The notes under the pieces are model-generated. The model saw only the letters and a list, made by a program, of their open reading frames with translations, searched no databases and was not told the DNA's origin. This document shows positions 24,706-33,584 of a stretch of DNA of 64,000 nt, piece by piece. This DNA comes from Niveispirillum sp048066115 (GTDB lineage: Bacteria; Pseudomonadota; Alphaproteobacteria; Azospirillales; Azospirillaceae): NCBI RefSeq assembly GCF_048066115.1, contig NZ_JBLTYX010000013.1, positions 1 through 64,000 on the forward strand. Reading direction: 5' to 3'. Each line of letters starts with the position of its first letter. The stretch's first letter is position 1. A program made the translations under genes and the position numbers.

Positions 24706-27609
24706 TCAGAAATCGACCGTCAGGCCGACGAACAGATTCATACCCATCGGGTCATAGACACCCGGATAAGTGTTGCCGTTGCCAAACGCGCTGAGCAGGC
24801 CGGCAGCGATGGCGGGCGGGGCCTTGTCGAAGATGTTGTTGACGCCGGCGCGCATCGCGACACCGTCCAGCAGCTCCACCGACCCGGACAGGTCGAAATA
24901 GCTGTATGAGGCGATCTTGCCGTTGATATTGACCAAGTCGCCCTTCAGGAACTGGTTGTCCGTGTTGCTGGACAGCTTGGTCGACCCGAAATAGCGCCAG
25001 TTGACCGACAGGCTGGCATTCATCCAGGGCATGCCCCAGGTGGTGCGCAGCTGGTGGCGCCAGGTCGGGTTGGGCTGACCGCAGGTGGGACCGAACAGGC
25101 CCTTGCAGTCGTACGAACCCAGGCCCGGCAGCTGTTCGGTCTTACGCGACAGCAGCCAGGTGCCGACCAGGCCGACATCGACGCGGCCCAGATCGTTGTC
25201 GATCACATCTTCCAGCTCGAACCCGTAATTGGCCTGGATATCCAGGCCCGAGGTGCGCAGGAAGCCCGTATTCTGGTTGGTTGACACGACATAGCCGTTA
25301 TTGCCGAACAGCACCCCGATGGCCGGATCGCGGTGGAACAGCGAGCAGAAGAACGGGTTGCCCGTCTCGATGCACTGGCGGATGACGGTCTGGGTGTCGA
25401 CGGAGCCGATATACTTGTCGATGCCGATCTTGAAATAGTCGACGGTCAGCGAGAAGTTGCGCACCATTTCCGGGGTCAGCACGATGCCGGCCGTGTAGGT
25501 GTTGGCTTCTTCCGGCTTCAGCAGCGGGTTGCCGCCGCCCTGGGCCACGCAGACCTCGGCCGGGCATTCCGGAATATTGCCGTACTGCGCGGCGGTGACG
25601 CCGGTCTTCTGGCAGGCTGCCAGCGATGCCGTCGGCTTGGACCCGGCGCAGGGATCGACGGCCGCGACATTGCCCAGGCTCTGCTGGGCGTAAAGCTCGG
25701 AGATGTTGGCGGCGCGGACGGCGCGGTTATAGCTGCCACGGAACCGGACATCGCCCGTGGGGGCGTATTGCAGTTCGGTCTTGTAGGTCTTCACCCAATC
25801 GTCATTGTTGGAATAGCGCGACATGCGGTAGCCGCCATTGAAGGACAGGTCCTTGACGAAATCCTTGTCCTGGACCAGCGGCACCTGCAATTCGCTGTAG
25901 AATTCCTCGACATTCAGCTTGCCGTTGTTGGGCTTGGTACCGCCGGCCTGGGCCAGGGCGTCGGCCTGGAAGTCCAGCGTCTCGTCACGGTGTTCGGCAC
26001 CGGCCGCGAAGCCGAAGCCCTGGCTGGCCAACGGGCTCTGGAACCCGTAATCGCCCAGTTGGCCGGTGATGCCGGCGCTGAACACGCGTTCGGTCTGTAC
26101 ACCGCGCGTATAGGTCGGGGCATAGAGGTACTGATAGCCCTCCGCGCTGATGCCATTGTACTTGAACACGTCGATGGGCACGCAGGACGTGTCGGTGCCG
26201 TCGATCTTCGATTGGCAGGTCGGCACGCCGTTGACATTGACAACCTGCAGGGCCTTCTGGGCCTTGGCATTGTCGACATTGTTCTTGTAGCTCTCCTCCA
26301 GCCGGATGCTGGAATAGAGGAAGTTGGCGTCGTAGGTCCAGTTGTCGCCCAGCTTGCCACGCACGCCGCTGCTGACGCGGTAGGCGGTGTGGCGCAGGTC
26401 GTCACGGCGCGGCTGGCTGCCGGGGCCGGTCAGGCGATAGCCGATGAACGTGTCCTGGTTCGTCGCGGTGCCGGCGGCTGTGCCGCACAGCATCGTCGCC
26501 TGGGCCGACGACATCAGCGGATTGTTGCAGTTGATCTTGAACAGCGTGCCCTGGAACAGCGCCGACGGGGCGGCCTGGGAATAGGTGTGGTCGTCCATGA
26601 ACATGAACGAGCCATAGACCTCCAGTTCCTGCGCCAGTTCGTAATGGCCGTTGGCGCCGGCCGTCACGCGGCTGTCGGTGCGCTGGATGTAATTGTCGGG
26701 TGCGTAATTGTAGAGGAACGAGCTGTCATAGGGCACCCAGTTCTTCTGGCCGTCCTTGGCATTGTTGACCGTCCTGCCCTTGTTGGGGCCGGTCAGCAGC
26801 GTGAACAGGCCATAGGCATTGTTGCTGGACCCGCCGCAGACCAGGGCGTTGGGGCCATCCAGGTTCAGGCCGCAGGCGGAATAGTCGCGGCTGTCCTGGG
26901 TGACGGGATTGGCCTCACGATAGCCGGCATAAAGGGTGACATTGCCCTTCTTGTCGTCCGAATTGAAGCCCATCGCGACATTGACGTCCTTCTTGGCGCC
27001 GTCCCAGACACTCTTGGGTGCCAGTTCGAAACCCTTGGCCCGCATCAGCGAGCGGACATAGTCATTGTCGTTGCGCGTATGGTTGATCGAGTACTGCATA
27101 TCGGCATGAACGCCATCCAGGTTCTTGCGCAGGATGAAGTTCACCACGCCGGAAATGGCGTCGGAGCCATAGACGGCCGACGCGCCGCCCGACACCACAT
27201 CCACCCGCTCGATCATCGCGCTGGGGATGAAGTTCACGTCGGCGGTTTCCGGCGGCAGCATGCGCTGCCCGTCGATCAGGATCAGGTTGCGGTTGGAACC
27301 CAGATTGCGCAGGTTCACGCGCGCCGTGCCGTCCGATCCGTTCGATACGTTCTCATTGGCGTCCGCTGTGAATTGCGGCAGGCGGTTCAGCACGCTTTCC
27401 ACCGCCGTGGCGCCCTGGAACTTGATCTCCTCCTGCCCGACGGCGGTCAGCGGGCTGGCCGTGGTCAGGTTCGGCGACCTGATGCGCGTACCGGTGACAA
27501 CGATCTCCGCCAGTTCCAGATCCTGTGCCGCGACCCCCGTCGCATTCAGCCCGGCCAGCACCATGGCAGTGCCGGCCAACAGGCCGAGCCTGTTGATTAC
27601 CCGTGACAT
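24706..27609 (-). CDS. TonB-dependent outer-membrane receptor (locus 1)
   Basis: Outer-membrane active transporter of about 967 residues. It has a signal peptide (ends GVAAQ), a TonB-box-like ELAEIVVTGTRI, a plug domain (about 45-170; VESVLNRLPQF, NLGSNRNLILIDGQRM, ASAVYGSDAISGVVNFIL) and a 22-strand barrel ending in the C-terminal Phe signature (LFVGLTVDF). The start at 27609 gives a proper signal peptide; the in-frame ATG 54 nt upstream does not. Its promoter carries two perfect AT-rich palindromes. In this locus it probably brings oligosaccharides or glycopeptides into the periplasm. The ligand is inferred from neighbours. Confidence 0.93.
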   Translation of the reverse strand: MSRVINRLGLLAGTAMVLAGLNATGVAAQDLELAEIVVTGTRIRSPNLTTASPLTAVGQEEIKFQGATAVESVLNRLPQFTADANENVSNGSDGTARVNLRNLGSNRNLILIDGQRMLPPETADVNFIPSAMIERVDVVSGGASAVYGSDAISGVVNFILRKNLDGVHADMQYSINHTRNDNDYVRSLMRAKGFELAPKSVWDGAKKDVNVAMGFNSDDKKGNVTLYAGYREANPVTQDSRDYSACGLNLDGPNALVCGGSSNNAYGLFTLLTGPNKGRTVNNAKDGQKNWVPYDSSFLYNYAPDNYIQRTDSRVTAGANGHYELAQELEVYGSFMFMDDHTYSQAAPSALFQGTLFKINCNNPLMSSAQATMLCGTAAGTATNQDTFIGYRLTGPGSQPRRDDLRHTAYRVSSGVRGKLGDNWTYDANFLYSSIRLEESYKNNVDNAKAQKALQVVNVNGVPTCQSKIDGTDTSCVPIDVFKYNGISAEGYQYLYAPTYTRGVQTERVFSAGITGQLGDYGFQSPLASQGFGFAAGAEHRDETLDFQADALAQAGGTKPNNGKLNVEEFYSELQVPLVQDKDFVKDLSFNGGYRMSRYSNNDDWVKTYKTELQYAPTGDVRFRGSYNRAVRAANISELYAQQSLGNVAAVDPCAGSKPTASLAACQKTGVTAAQYGNIPECPAEVCVAQGGGNPLLKPEEANTYTAGIVLTPEMVRNFSLTVDYFKIGIDKYIGSVDTQTVIRQCIETGNPFFCSLFHRDPAIGVLFGNNGYVVSTNQNTGFLRTSGLDIQANYGFELEDVIDNDLGRVDVGLVGTWLLSRKTEQLPGLGSYDCKGLFGPTCGQPNPTWRHQLRTTWGMPWMNASLSVNWRYFGSTKLSSNTDNQFLKGDLVNINGKIASYSYFDLSGSVELLDGVAMRAGVNNIFDKAPPAIAAGLLSAFGNGNTYPGVYDPMGMNLFVGLTVDF

Positions 27610-27684
27610 TCTTCTGTTCTCCCTGAGAGGCGCCCCTTCTTCCGTGCGCTTAGCGAAGATCACTCAGACCCTCGGACGAGTCAA

Positions 27685-27715
27685 ATATCTTATACGATAT
27701 AATATCATATTATAT
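27685..27715. promoter_or_regulatory. Operator-like palindromes upstream of the TonB receptor (site 2 of 3)
   Basis: Two adjacent palindromes lie 76-106 bp upstream of the receptor start. ATATCTTATACGATAT (27685-27700) has perfect ATATC/GATAT arms. ATATAATAT-C-ATATTATAT (27697-27715) has perfect 9-bp arms. The first differs from the 31074-31089 site at only two of 16 positions. They fit GntR binding sites. Confidence 0.65.
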
Positions 27716-27745
27716 GAAAAGTGTGACAAGGTTGGCGCGATCATG

Positions 27746-29407
27746 TCAGGCGGGGCGGCTCCGCCGACGGATCAGCAGCCCCGCCAGAATGATCAGAAGG
27801 CCCGCCGCGACCGTGATCAGGCCCGCCTGCTGATAGACCTGGGCATAGCGTTCCAACCCTTCCGCCGGGTTGGTGGCACTATCCGCGACCGTGGCCTGGC
27901 CGATCAGGCCCGCCAGTTTCTGGGCATAGGCGGTGCACAGAAACCAGAGGCCCAGCATGGTGGAGGTGATGGCGGGTGGTGACAGACGGGTGATGGCCGC
28001 CAGCCCAATGGGCGACAGGAACAGCTCGCCGCCGGCCTGCAGAAGGTAAAGTGCCACCAGCCATCCGAGGCCCAGGCGGGCGCCGTCGGGCAGCAGCAGG
28101 ATGCCGATGACCAACACCAGGAAACTGGCGCCCATCTGGATGCCACCCAGCCCGGACAGGGTGACCGGGTGGGGCGTGCGGCCCTTGCGGTCCAGCCAGC
28201 GCCAGAGGCCGGCCATGGGCAGGGACAGGGCCATGACGAAGGCGAAGGGCACGAATTGCAGGGCGGGGGCCGGGATTTCCAGACCCAGCAAGCGCAATTC
28301 CACCCATTCCGCCGTGAACATGTTCAGCGATCCAGGGCTTTGCCCCAGCAAAGTCCAGAACAGCACCGACCCCAGCATCAGCAGGACCAGGACGAGCAGG
28401 TCACGCTTCTGGCCGGCCGACAGGCCGCGCGACTGCCAGGCGACATAGACGATGGCGGCCAGGGCGGCGATGTCCAGCAGCCGTTCGACCAGCACCGGAC
28501 TGTCCAGCAGCGCCCAGCAGCACAGGATCAGTGCCGTTCCGGCAAGGAAGGCGACAAGCGCGGGGCGGCTGGCTGGTGCCACCGGTTGCGGTGCGGGGAT
28601 GTGGCGACCGGCGCGCATCAGCAGCAAGGCCACGACCATGCCCAGCCCGGCGGCGGCGAATCCGGGTTCCCACCCATGGCGGAAGGCCAGCCAGCCGCAG
28701 ACCAGACTGCCCGTCAGGCCACCGGCATTGATGCCCATATAGAACAGGGTGAAGCCCTGGTTGCGCAGGGCTTCGTCCCGGCCGTAAAGGCTGCCGACCA
28801 GGGCGGAGATATTGGGTTTCAGGAAGCCGACCCCGGCGGCGATCAGGGCCAGCGTCAGATGGAACAGCGTCTGGCGCCCCTGGTCCGGCGTCCGCTCCAG
28901 CCGTCCCGACAGGGTCCGTTCCTCCCCCCTGGCGGTGCGCAGGTGCAGAAGATGGCCGTCGCCGGCTTGCGTGATGGACAGGACCTGTGCCGGGCCGTCG
29001 GGCAGGGCGATGGTCCGGCCCTCCCCTTCGCGCGGATGCAGCAGGGGCCGGTCGATGGGCATGCCGCCGCCATCGGTCAGCACCAGCGTTTCCCTTGTCT
29101 GGCCGGGCATCACCACCATCAGCGCATGGCCCAGCAGCAGCATGGCCAGCCCAGCCACAACCACCCGGCGCGCGCCCAGCCAGCGGTCGGCCAGATGCCC
29201 GCCGATCAGCGGGCACATGAAGACAAGCGCCGCGAAGGCCGCCAGATAGCGGTAGGCCTCCTCCCTGGGCAGGTCCAGATGCCAGGTCAGGAAGAAGATC
29301 AGGTTCGCCTGCAGCCCGTAATAGGAGAAGCGTTCCCAGAACTCCACGCCGGCCAGGATGGCCAGTTCGCGTGGATGCCGTCCGGTGGCGGGGGTGGAAC
29401 CCGTCAT
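27746..29407 (-). CDS. POT-family proton-coupled oligopeptide transporter with a soluble loop insertion
   Basis: Inner-membrane di/tripeptide importer of about 553 residues with the POT signatures GVEFWERFSYYGLQANLIFFLTWHL near residue 20 and GFLKPNISALVGSLYG. Between TM3-4 and this second motif there is an unusual hydrophilic insertion of about 70 residues (about 105-180; DGGGMPIDRPLLHPREG onward) that looks beta-rich. The ATG at 29407 is favoured because AAGGA lies 6 nt upstream; the ATG at 29413 overlaps the GH51 stop. It is co-transcribed with GH51 and would import peptides freed by the DUF885 enzymes. Confidence 0.9.
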   Translation of the reverse strand: MTGSTPATGRHPRELAILAGVEFWERFSYYGLQANLIFFLTWHLDLPREEAYRYLAAFAALVFMCPLIGGHLADRWLGARRVVVAGLAMLLLGHALMVVMPGQTRETLVLTDGGGMPIDRPLLHPREGEGRTIALPDGPAQVLSITQAGDGHLLHLRTARGEERTLSGRLERTPDQGRQTLFHLTLALIAAGVGFLKPNISALVGSLYGRDEALRNQGFTLFYMGINAGGLTGSLVCGWLAFRHGWEPGFAAAGLGMVVALLLMRAGRHIPAPQPVAPASRPALVAFLAGTALILCCWALLDSPVLVERLLDIAALAAIVYVAWQSRGLSAGQKRDLLVLVLLMLGSVLFWTLLGQSPGSLNMFTAEWVELRLLGLEIPAPALQFVPFAFVMALSLPMAGLWRWLDRKGRTPHPVTLSGLGGIQMGASFLVLVIGILLLPDGARLGLGWLVALYLLQAGGELFLSPIGLAAITRLSPPAITSTMLGLWFLCTAYAQKLAGLIGQATVADSATNPAEGLERYAQVYQQAGLITVAAGLLIILAGLLIRRRSRPA

Positions 29408-29409
29408 GC

Positions 29410-31008
29410 TCATTCCTTCCCGCCGCTTGCCGCAGTGGCGTCCAGGCTGAGGACCGTCACCGATCGGGCCGGCAGCGTGAAGGTGACCCGGTCGCCGTTC
29501 AGCACGATGCCGGTGAGGTCCACCGGGGTTACCTGCGCGGGGGTGATGAAGCTGTTATGGCTGTTGATCGCCGGCCCGGTCAGCATGCGGCCCGTGGCCT
29601 TGGCCAGGCTGGCACCGGCCAGCCGCATTTCCGCCGGCAGGGCGCGATCGGGATGGGTATTGGCCAGGGCCACCAGGATGCGCCCGTCCTTCGTCCGTGC
29701 GGCCGAGGCGCTGACGCCCGGGACGCGGCGGCCGCCCTCCACCAGATCGGGTGCGATGGTCTGCACGGGCAGGGAGGTGGCGCCCTGGAAGTCCTTATAC
29801 ATGTCGAAGACATGATAGGTGGGGGTCAGCAGCATCCGCGCGCCGTCGGTCAGGATCAGGGCCTGGAGCACATTGACCATCTGCGCGATGTTGGCCATGC
29901 GCACCCGGTCGGCATGCTTGTGGAAGATGTTCAGGTTGATGGCGGCCGTGACGGCGTCGCGGACGGTGTTCTGCTGTTCCAGGAATCCCGGATTGCTGCC
30001 GGGCGTCGGATCGAACCAGTTGCCCCATTCATCCACGGCCAGGGCCACGCGCTTGGCGGGGTCGTACTTGTTCATCACCGCGCTGTGGCGTGTGACCAGA
30101 TCGTCCATGCGATAGGCGCCGACCATGCTGGCGAACCATTCCGCCGAGGTGAATTCCGTGGCCGATCCCTTCTTCTCCCACGTGCCGGCGGGCAGGGTAT
30201 AGGCGGAAGTGATATCGTAGAAATGCAGGCTGTAGGCGTCGATCATGTCGCCCGCACCTGCCATGACGGCCTCGGTCCATTTCACGTCGCCGGCATTGGC
30301 ACCGCTGGCCAGGATCCTGGTGGGCTGGCCGGGGGCGGGCTTGATGAAGGTGCGGATCTGGCGCAACTGGTCGGTGTAATATTCCGGCCGCATATTGCCG
30401 CCACAGCCCCAGGTCTCGTTGCCGATGGCGAACCAGTCCAGCGTCCAGGGCTTGTCACGCCCGTTGGCACGGCGTTCCTGCGCCAGGGTCGATCTGGACG
30501 GGCTGGTCAGATATTCGACCCATTGCGCCATTTCCCGCGCCGACCCGGTGCCGACATTGCCGTTCACATAGGTGCGGGCGCCGACCAGTTCGGAGAATTC
30601 CATGAATTCATGGGTGCCGAACTGGTTGCTCTCCTCCACCCCGCCCCAGTTGGTATTGACGCCCACCGGCCGCTTGTCGCGGGGGCCGATGCCGTCGCGC
30701 CAGTGATATTCATCGGCGAAACAGCCGCCGGGCCAGCGGATCAGCGGCACGCGGATGGCCTTCAACGCTTCCACCACATCCTTGCGATAGCCTCGGATAT
30801 TGGGGATCGGTGATTTCTCCCCCACCCAGATGCCTTCATAGATCAGCCGGCCCAGATGTTCGGCGAACTGGCCCTGGATTTCCGGTGCCAGCACCGGGCC
30901 CGGCTGGGCGGCATCGATGGCGATCACCGCGTCCTGGGCGGCGGCCGGCAGAGGCAGCAGAAGGCCCAGCAGGACCAGGAGGTGGCGGCATTGCAATCCA
31001 ACTCGCAT
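29410..31008 (-). CDS. GH51 alpha-L-arabinofuranosidase, exported
   Basis: Predicted exo-enzyme removing terminal alpha-L-arabinofuranose. The 532-residue product has a Sec signal (ends PAAAQ), a (beta/alpha)8 barrel with the family motif IRWPGGCFADEYHWRDGIGP, the acid/base Glu in GNETWGCGG near residue 197, a nucleophile Glu in VDEWGNW near 327, and a C-terminal beta-sandwich. The start at 31008 gives a proper signal; an ATG at 31026 lies in the promoter region. The stop overlaps the POT gene, giving a two-gene operon with a divergent neighbour. Confidence 0.93.
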   Translation of the reverse strand: MRVGLQCRHLLVLLGLLLPLPAAAQDAVIAIDAAQPGPVLAPEIQGQFAEHLGRLIYEGIWVGEKSPIPNIRGYRKDVVEALKAIRVPLIRWPGGCFADEYHWRDGIGPRDKRPVGVNTNWGGVEESNQFGTHEFMEFSELVGARTYVNGNVGTGSAREMAQWVEYLTSPSRSTLAQERRANGRDKPWTLDWFAIGNETWGCGGNMRPEYYTDQLRQIRTFIKPAPGQPTRILASGANAGDVKWTEAVMAGAGDMIDAYSLHFYDITSAYTLPAGTWEKKGSATEFTSAEWFASMVGAYRMDDLVTRHSAVMNKYDPAKRVALAVDEWGNWFDPTPGSNPGFLEQQNTVRDAVTAAINLNIFHKHADRVRMANIAQMVNVLQALILTDGARMLLTPTYHVFDMYKDFQGATSLPVQTIAPDLVEGGRRVPGVSASAARTKDGRILVALANTHPDRALPAEMRLAGASLAKATGRMLTGPAINSHNSFITPAQVTPVDLTGIVLNGDRVTFTLPARSVTVLSLDATAASGGKE

Positions 31009-31148
31009 CAGTGGTTCCCCGTTCATTATTTGATATCGGCACTGCCGCGCCGCTTGGCCTGAATGATATTATAATATAGTATACGATATCCGAAAACGGG
31101 GGATGTGGCCTATCCCCAATAAATCTCGACAGGAAACGAGGCTTCCAC
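31009..31148. promoter_or_regulatory. Divergent promoter with operator-like palindromes (site 3 of 3)
   Basis: Contains ATATTATAATAT (31066-31077, perfect palindrome) overlapping ATATAGTATACGATAT (31074-31089), a palindrome of the form ATAT-N-GTATAC-N-ATAT. They lie midway between the divergent GH51 and barrel-protein genes and match sites at two other promoters in the locus. GTATAC-centred palindromes are common among FCD-type GntR operators. Confidence 0.65.
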
Positions 31149-32909
31149 ATGATACCCGCGCTCTCACGGCGAGGTTTCTTCGCCGGAACCGCCGCCGGCA
31201 TGACCTTGGCCATGCCGGCCGCTGCCGCCTTTGCCCAATCCGCCAATCCCGATCTGGTGCTTCTGACCTCCCGGTCGGGCGTGTACACGCCGCCGCGCGG
31301 TGACGGGGTGATGCAGTTCAGCTTCGATTTCCCCGAGGCATCGGTGAAGGTCGGCCCGCTGCTGGTCGGCTTCCGCGTGCAGACCTTTGAAAACGCCTAT
31401 GCCATCGATCCGGCCGCAACACGGGTGGAACGGGACGGGACACTGGTGCGCCTGCGCTGTGACGGGCTGCTGGGGGCGGGCGGGCAGGTGAAGGCGCCCG
31501 GCAGCCTGGTCGCCACATTCACGGTCGGTGCCGATGGGCTGGTCGAATGGCAGGTGACGGCCACGGCACCGGTGCCGGTGAAATCCGTCACCAGCATCGT
31601 GCGCGGCCTGCCGCGCGGGGAATTGTCGGTTTCCTGCGGGGCCTTCATCGATCCCAAGGATGACGAGAAGCTGTTCGAATATCCCCAGCTTTTCGGGGGG
31701 ATGAGCACGCCGTTCGCCATGCTGAAGGCGGCTGACGGCCGGCTCTACGAACTGTCGACACGGCAGCGCACCGTGCTGCCGGCGCGGTTCTTCTTCCAGC
31801 CGGGGGATGATGGCTACCGTGTGGAACTGATCCACGAGGCGGCGGGGTGGGACCGCAAGCAGACGCTGGAGACCGCCCCCTGGCGTGTCGGGCCGGCGGC
31901 CAGCTATGAGGCGGCGGCCGGTGCCCATTTCGCGCATGTGGAAAAGAACTATGCCATCCCGCGCTTTGCCCAGCGACAGGATGCGCCGCGATGGATGCAT
32001 GATGTGGACCTTGTCCTGTCCATCCATGGCGCGCATTGGACGGGCTATATCTTCAACGATTACCGCCGCACGCTGGAGATCCTGGCCTGGGCCGCGAAGC
32101 GGATCGATCCGGCGCGGGTGATGGTGTTCCTGCCGGCCTGGGACGGGCGCTATTACTGGAACTATCCGCTATACGAGCCCGACCCGCGCATGGGTGGGGC
32201 AGCCGGGTTCCAGCGGCTGGTGCGCGAGGGGCAGAAGCTGGGCTACCGCATGGTGCCGATGTTCGGCACCAATTCCGCCAATGGCACGCTGGCGGAATTC
32301 AAGCAGTTCGCCGATGCCACCAGCGAGCATGTCGATGGCGACCATTTCGACCTGAACTGGGTCGATTGGGACAATGACCGGTCGAACGATGGCTGGATGC
32401 CCTTCATGAATCTGGGTGTGGAAAGCTGGCGCAAATTCCTGACGGAACGGATCTCCGCCACCGTCAAGCAGTTCAAGGTGGATGCCTATTTCCTGGATAT
32501 TGCTGGCGGCTGGGCCAACAACCGCAAGGCCGACATGAATGTCGGCACAAGGTTGATGGTGGAGGAACTGACCCGTCGCCATCCCGGCATCCCGCCCATC
32601 GGTGAGATGCTGTACGATGCGCAGATGGCCTATATCCCCATGTCGCAGGTGACGCGCTATGCCATGCATCCGGCCGGGCACGACGCCTATGTGCGCTCGT
32701 ACGAGCATCTGAGCCGCCCGGCACCCGGCAGGGGCAGTACCGGCGTGCATGAGGCGGGGTTCGGCCGTTACAAGCCGGAGATCGCGCCCGGCCAGCGGGC
32801 GATCCCCACCATCACCATCGTCGACGATACCCTGGCCAAGGAGCAGGCGGCGATGGAAGCCTATATCGCCCAGGCTAAGGAATGGGGTGATCGCCGGCGC
32901 AAGGGGTGA
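31149..32909 (+). CDS. Tat-exported putative glycoside hydrolase, family not recognised
   Basis: A 586-residue protein with a Tat signal (SRRGFFAGTAAG, ending AFAQS). An N-terminal beta-sandwich (about 35-270) precedes a TIM-barrel-like half with alternating strands such as RVMVFLPAWDGRYYW, YRMVPMFGTNSANG, HFDLNWVDWDND and VDAYFLDIAGGWANN. The layout and carboxylate-rich strand ends resemble retaining glycosidases of the GH-A/GH-D type. I cannot assign a CAZy family or point to catalytic residues. It is divergent from GH51 and shares its operator region, so it probably acts on the same glycan. Confidence 0.72.
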   Translation: MIPALSRRGFFAGTAAGMTLAMPAAAAFAQSANPDLVLLTSRSGVYTPPRGDGVMQFSFDFPEASVKVGPLLVGFRVQTFENAYAIDPAATRVERDGTLVRLRCDGLLGAGGQVKAPGSLVATFTVGADGLVEWQVTATAPVPVKSVTSIVRGLPRGELSVSCGAFIDPKDDEKLFEYPQLFGGMSTPFAMLKAADGRLYELSTRQRTVLPARFFFQPGDDGYRVELIHEAAGWDRKQTLETAPWRVGPAASYEAAAGAHFAHVEKNYAIPRFAQRQDAPRWMHDVDLVLSIHGAHWTGYIFNDYRRTLEILAWAAKRIDPARVMVFLPAWDGRYYWNYPLYEPDPRMGGAAGFQRLVREGQKLGYRMVPMFGTNSANGTLAEFKQFADATSEHVDGDHFDLNWVDWDNDRSNDGWMPFMNLGVESWRKFLTERISATVKQFKVDAYFLDIAGGWANNRKADMNVGTRLMVEELTRRHPGIPPIGEMLYDAQMAYIPMSQVTRYAMHPAGHDAYVRSYEHLSRPAPGRGSTGVHEAGFGRYKPEIAPGQRAIPTITIVDDTLAKEQAAMEAYIAQAKEWGDRRRKG

Positions 32910-32945
32910 CGTCCGCCCGCGGCTAGGGGTGGCCGGGTGCCGGGT

Positions 32946-33584
32946 TCAGCGCATGCTGGCCTGGGCACCCTGTGCCGCCTTGGCGGCAAGAAAGCCGGGG
33001 CGGGTGGACAGGCGCTCCCAATAGGCGGCGATTTCCGGGCTGAACTTATGGTCCAGGCCCAGGTCGCGGGCGAAGAGCAGAGCGAAGCCGACGCACAGGT
33101 CGGCCATGGTGAAACGGCCGGCGCACAGCCATTCCCGATCGCCCAGCGCCCTGGTGAGATGGCGCAGCCGCGACAGGAACCATTGCGTGTAATCGCCCGC
33201 CGCCTGTGCCAGCCGCCGCTCCTCCGGTTCCAGCCGCGTATAGCGCAGCACGATCGTCAGCGGGAAGGTCAGCGTCGCCTCGCTGCGATGCAGCCAGTCC
33301 AGCCACAGGGCGTAATCGGGCTCGTCCGCGCCCACCGCCAGCGGTGTCGGGCCATGGTGGGTCGCCAGATACTGGGTGATGGCGGCGGATTCCGTCATCC
33401 GCACATCGCCATCGATCAGCAGCGGGATGGTGCCCAGCGGATTGATCTCAAGATAATCCGGCCGGTGGAGGCGTGGCGGGAAGGGCAGAAGGTGCAGGCG
33501 ATAGGGCAGGCCCATCTCCTCCAGCGCCCAGAGCGGGCGGAAGGAGCGCGCATCGGTGCAGTGCCAGAGTTCGATCATGCTCAC
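32946..33584 (-). CDS. Glutathione S-transferase family protein
   Basis: A 212-residue cytosolic GST. The N-terminal thioredoxin-like half has a candidate catalytic Ser near 14 (DARSFRP), the cis-Pro block NPLGTIPLLIDGD and the glutathione-binding TESAAI motif. The helical C-terminal half includes the FTMADLCVG N-capping box. Its start overlaps the stop of the M28-like gene (ATGA), so they share a transcript. Role in the second catabolic locus (conjugation or isomerisation of an intermediate) is inferred. Confidence 0.9.
   Translation of the reverse strand: MSMIELWHCTDARSFRPLWALEEMGLPYRLHLLPFPPRLHRPDYLEINPLGTIPLLIDGDVRMTESAAITQYLATHHGPTPLAVGADEPDYALWLDWLHRSEATLTFPLTIVLRYTRLEPEERRLAQAAGDYTQWFLSRLRHLTRALGDREWLCAGRFTMADLCVGFALLFARDLGLDHKFSPEIAAYWERLSTRPGFLAAKAAQGAQASMR

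Noticed and set aside
25333..27606. A 757-codon open frame on the plus strand opposite the TonB receptor
   Set aside because: Shadow frame; the receptor on the minus strand has plug and barrel signatures throughout.
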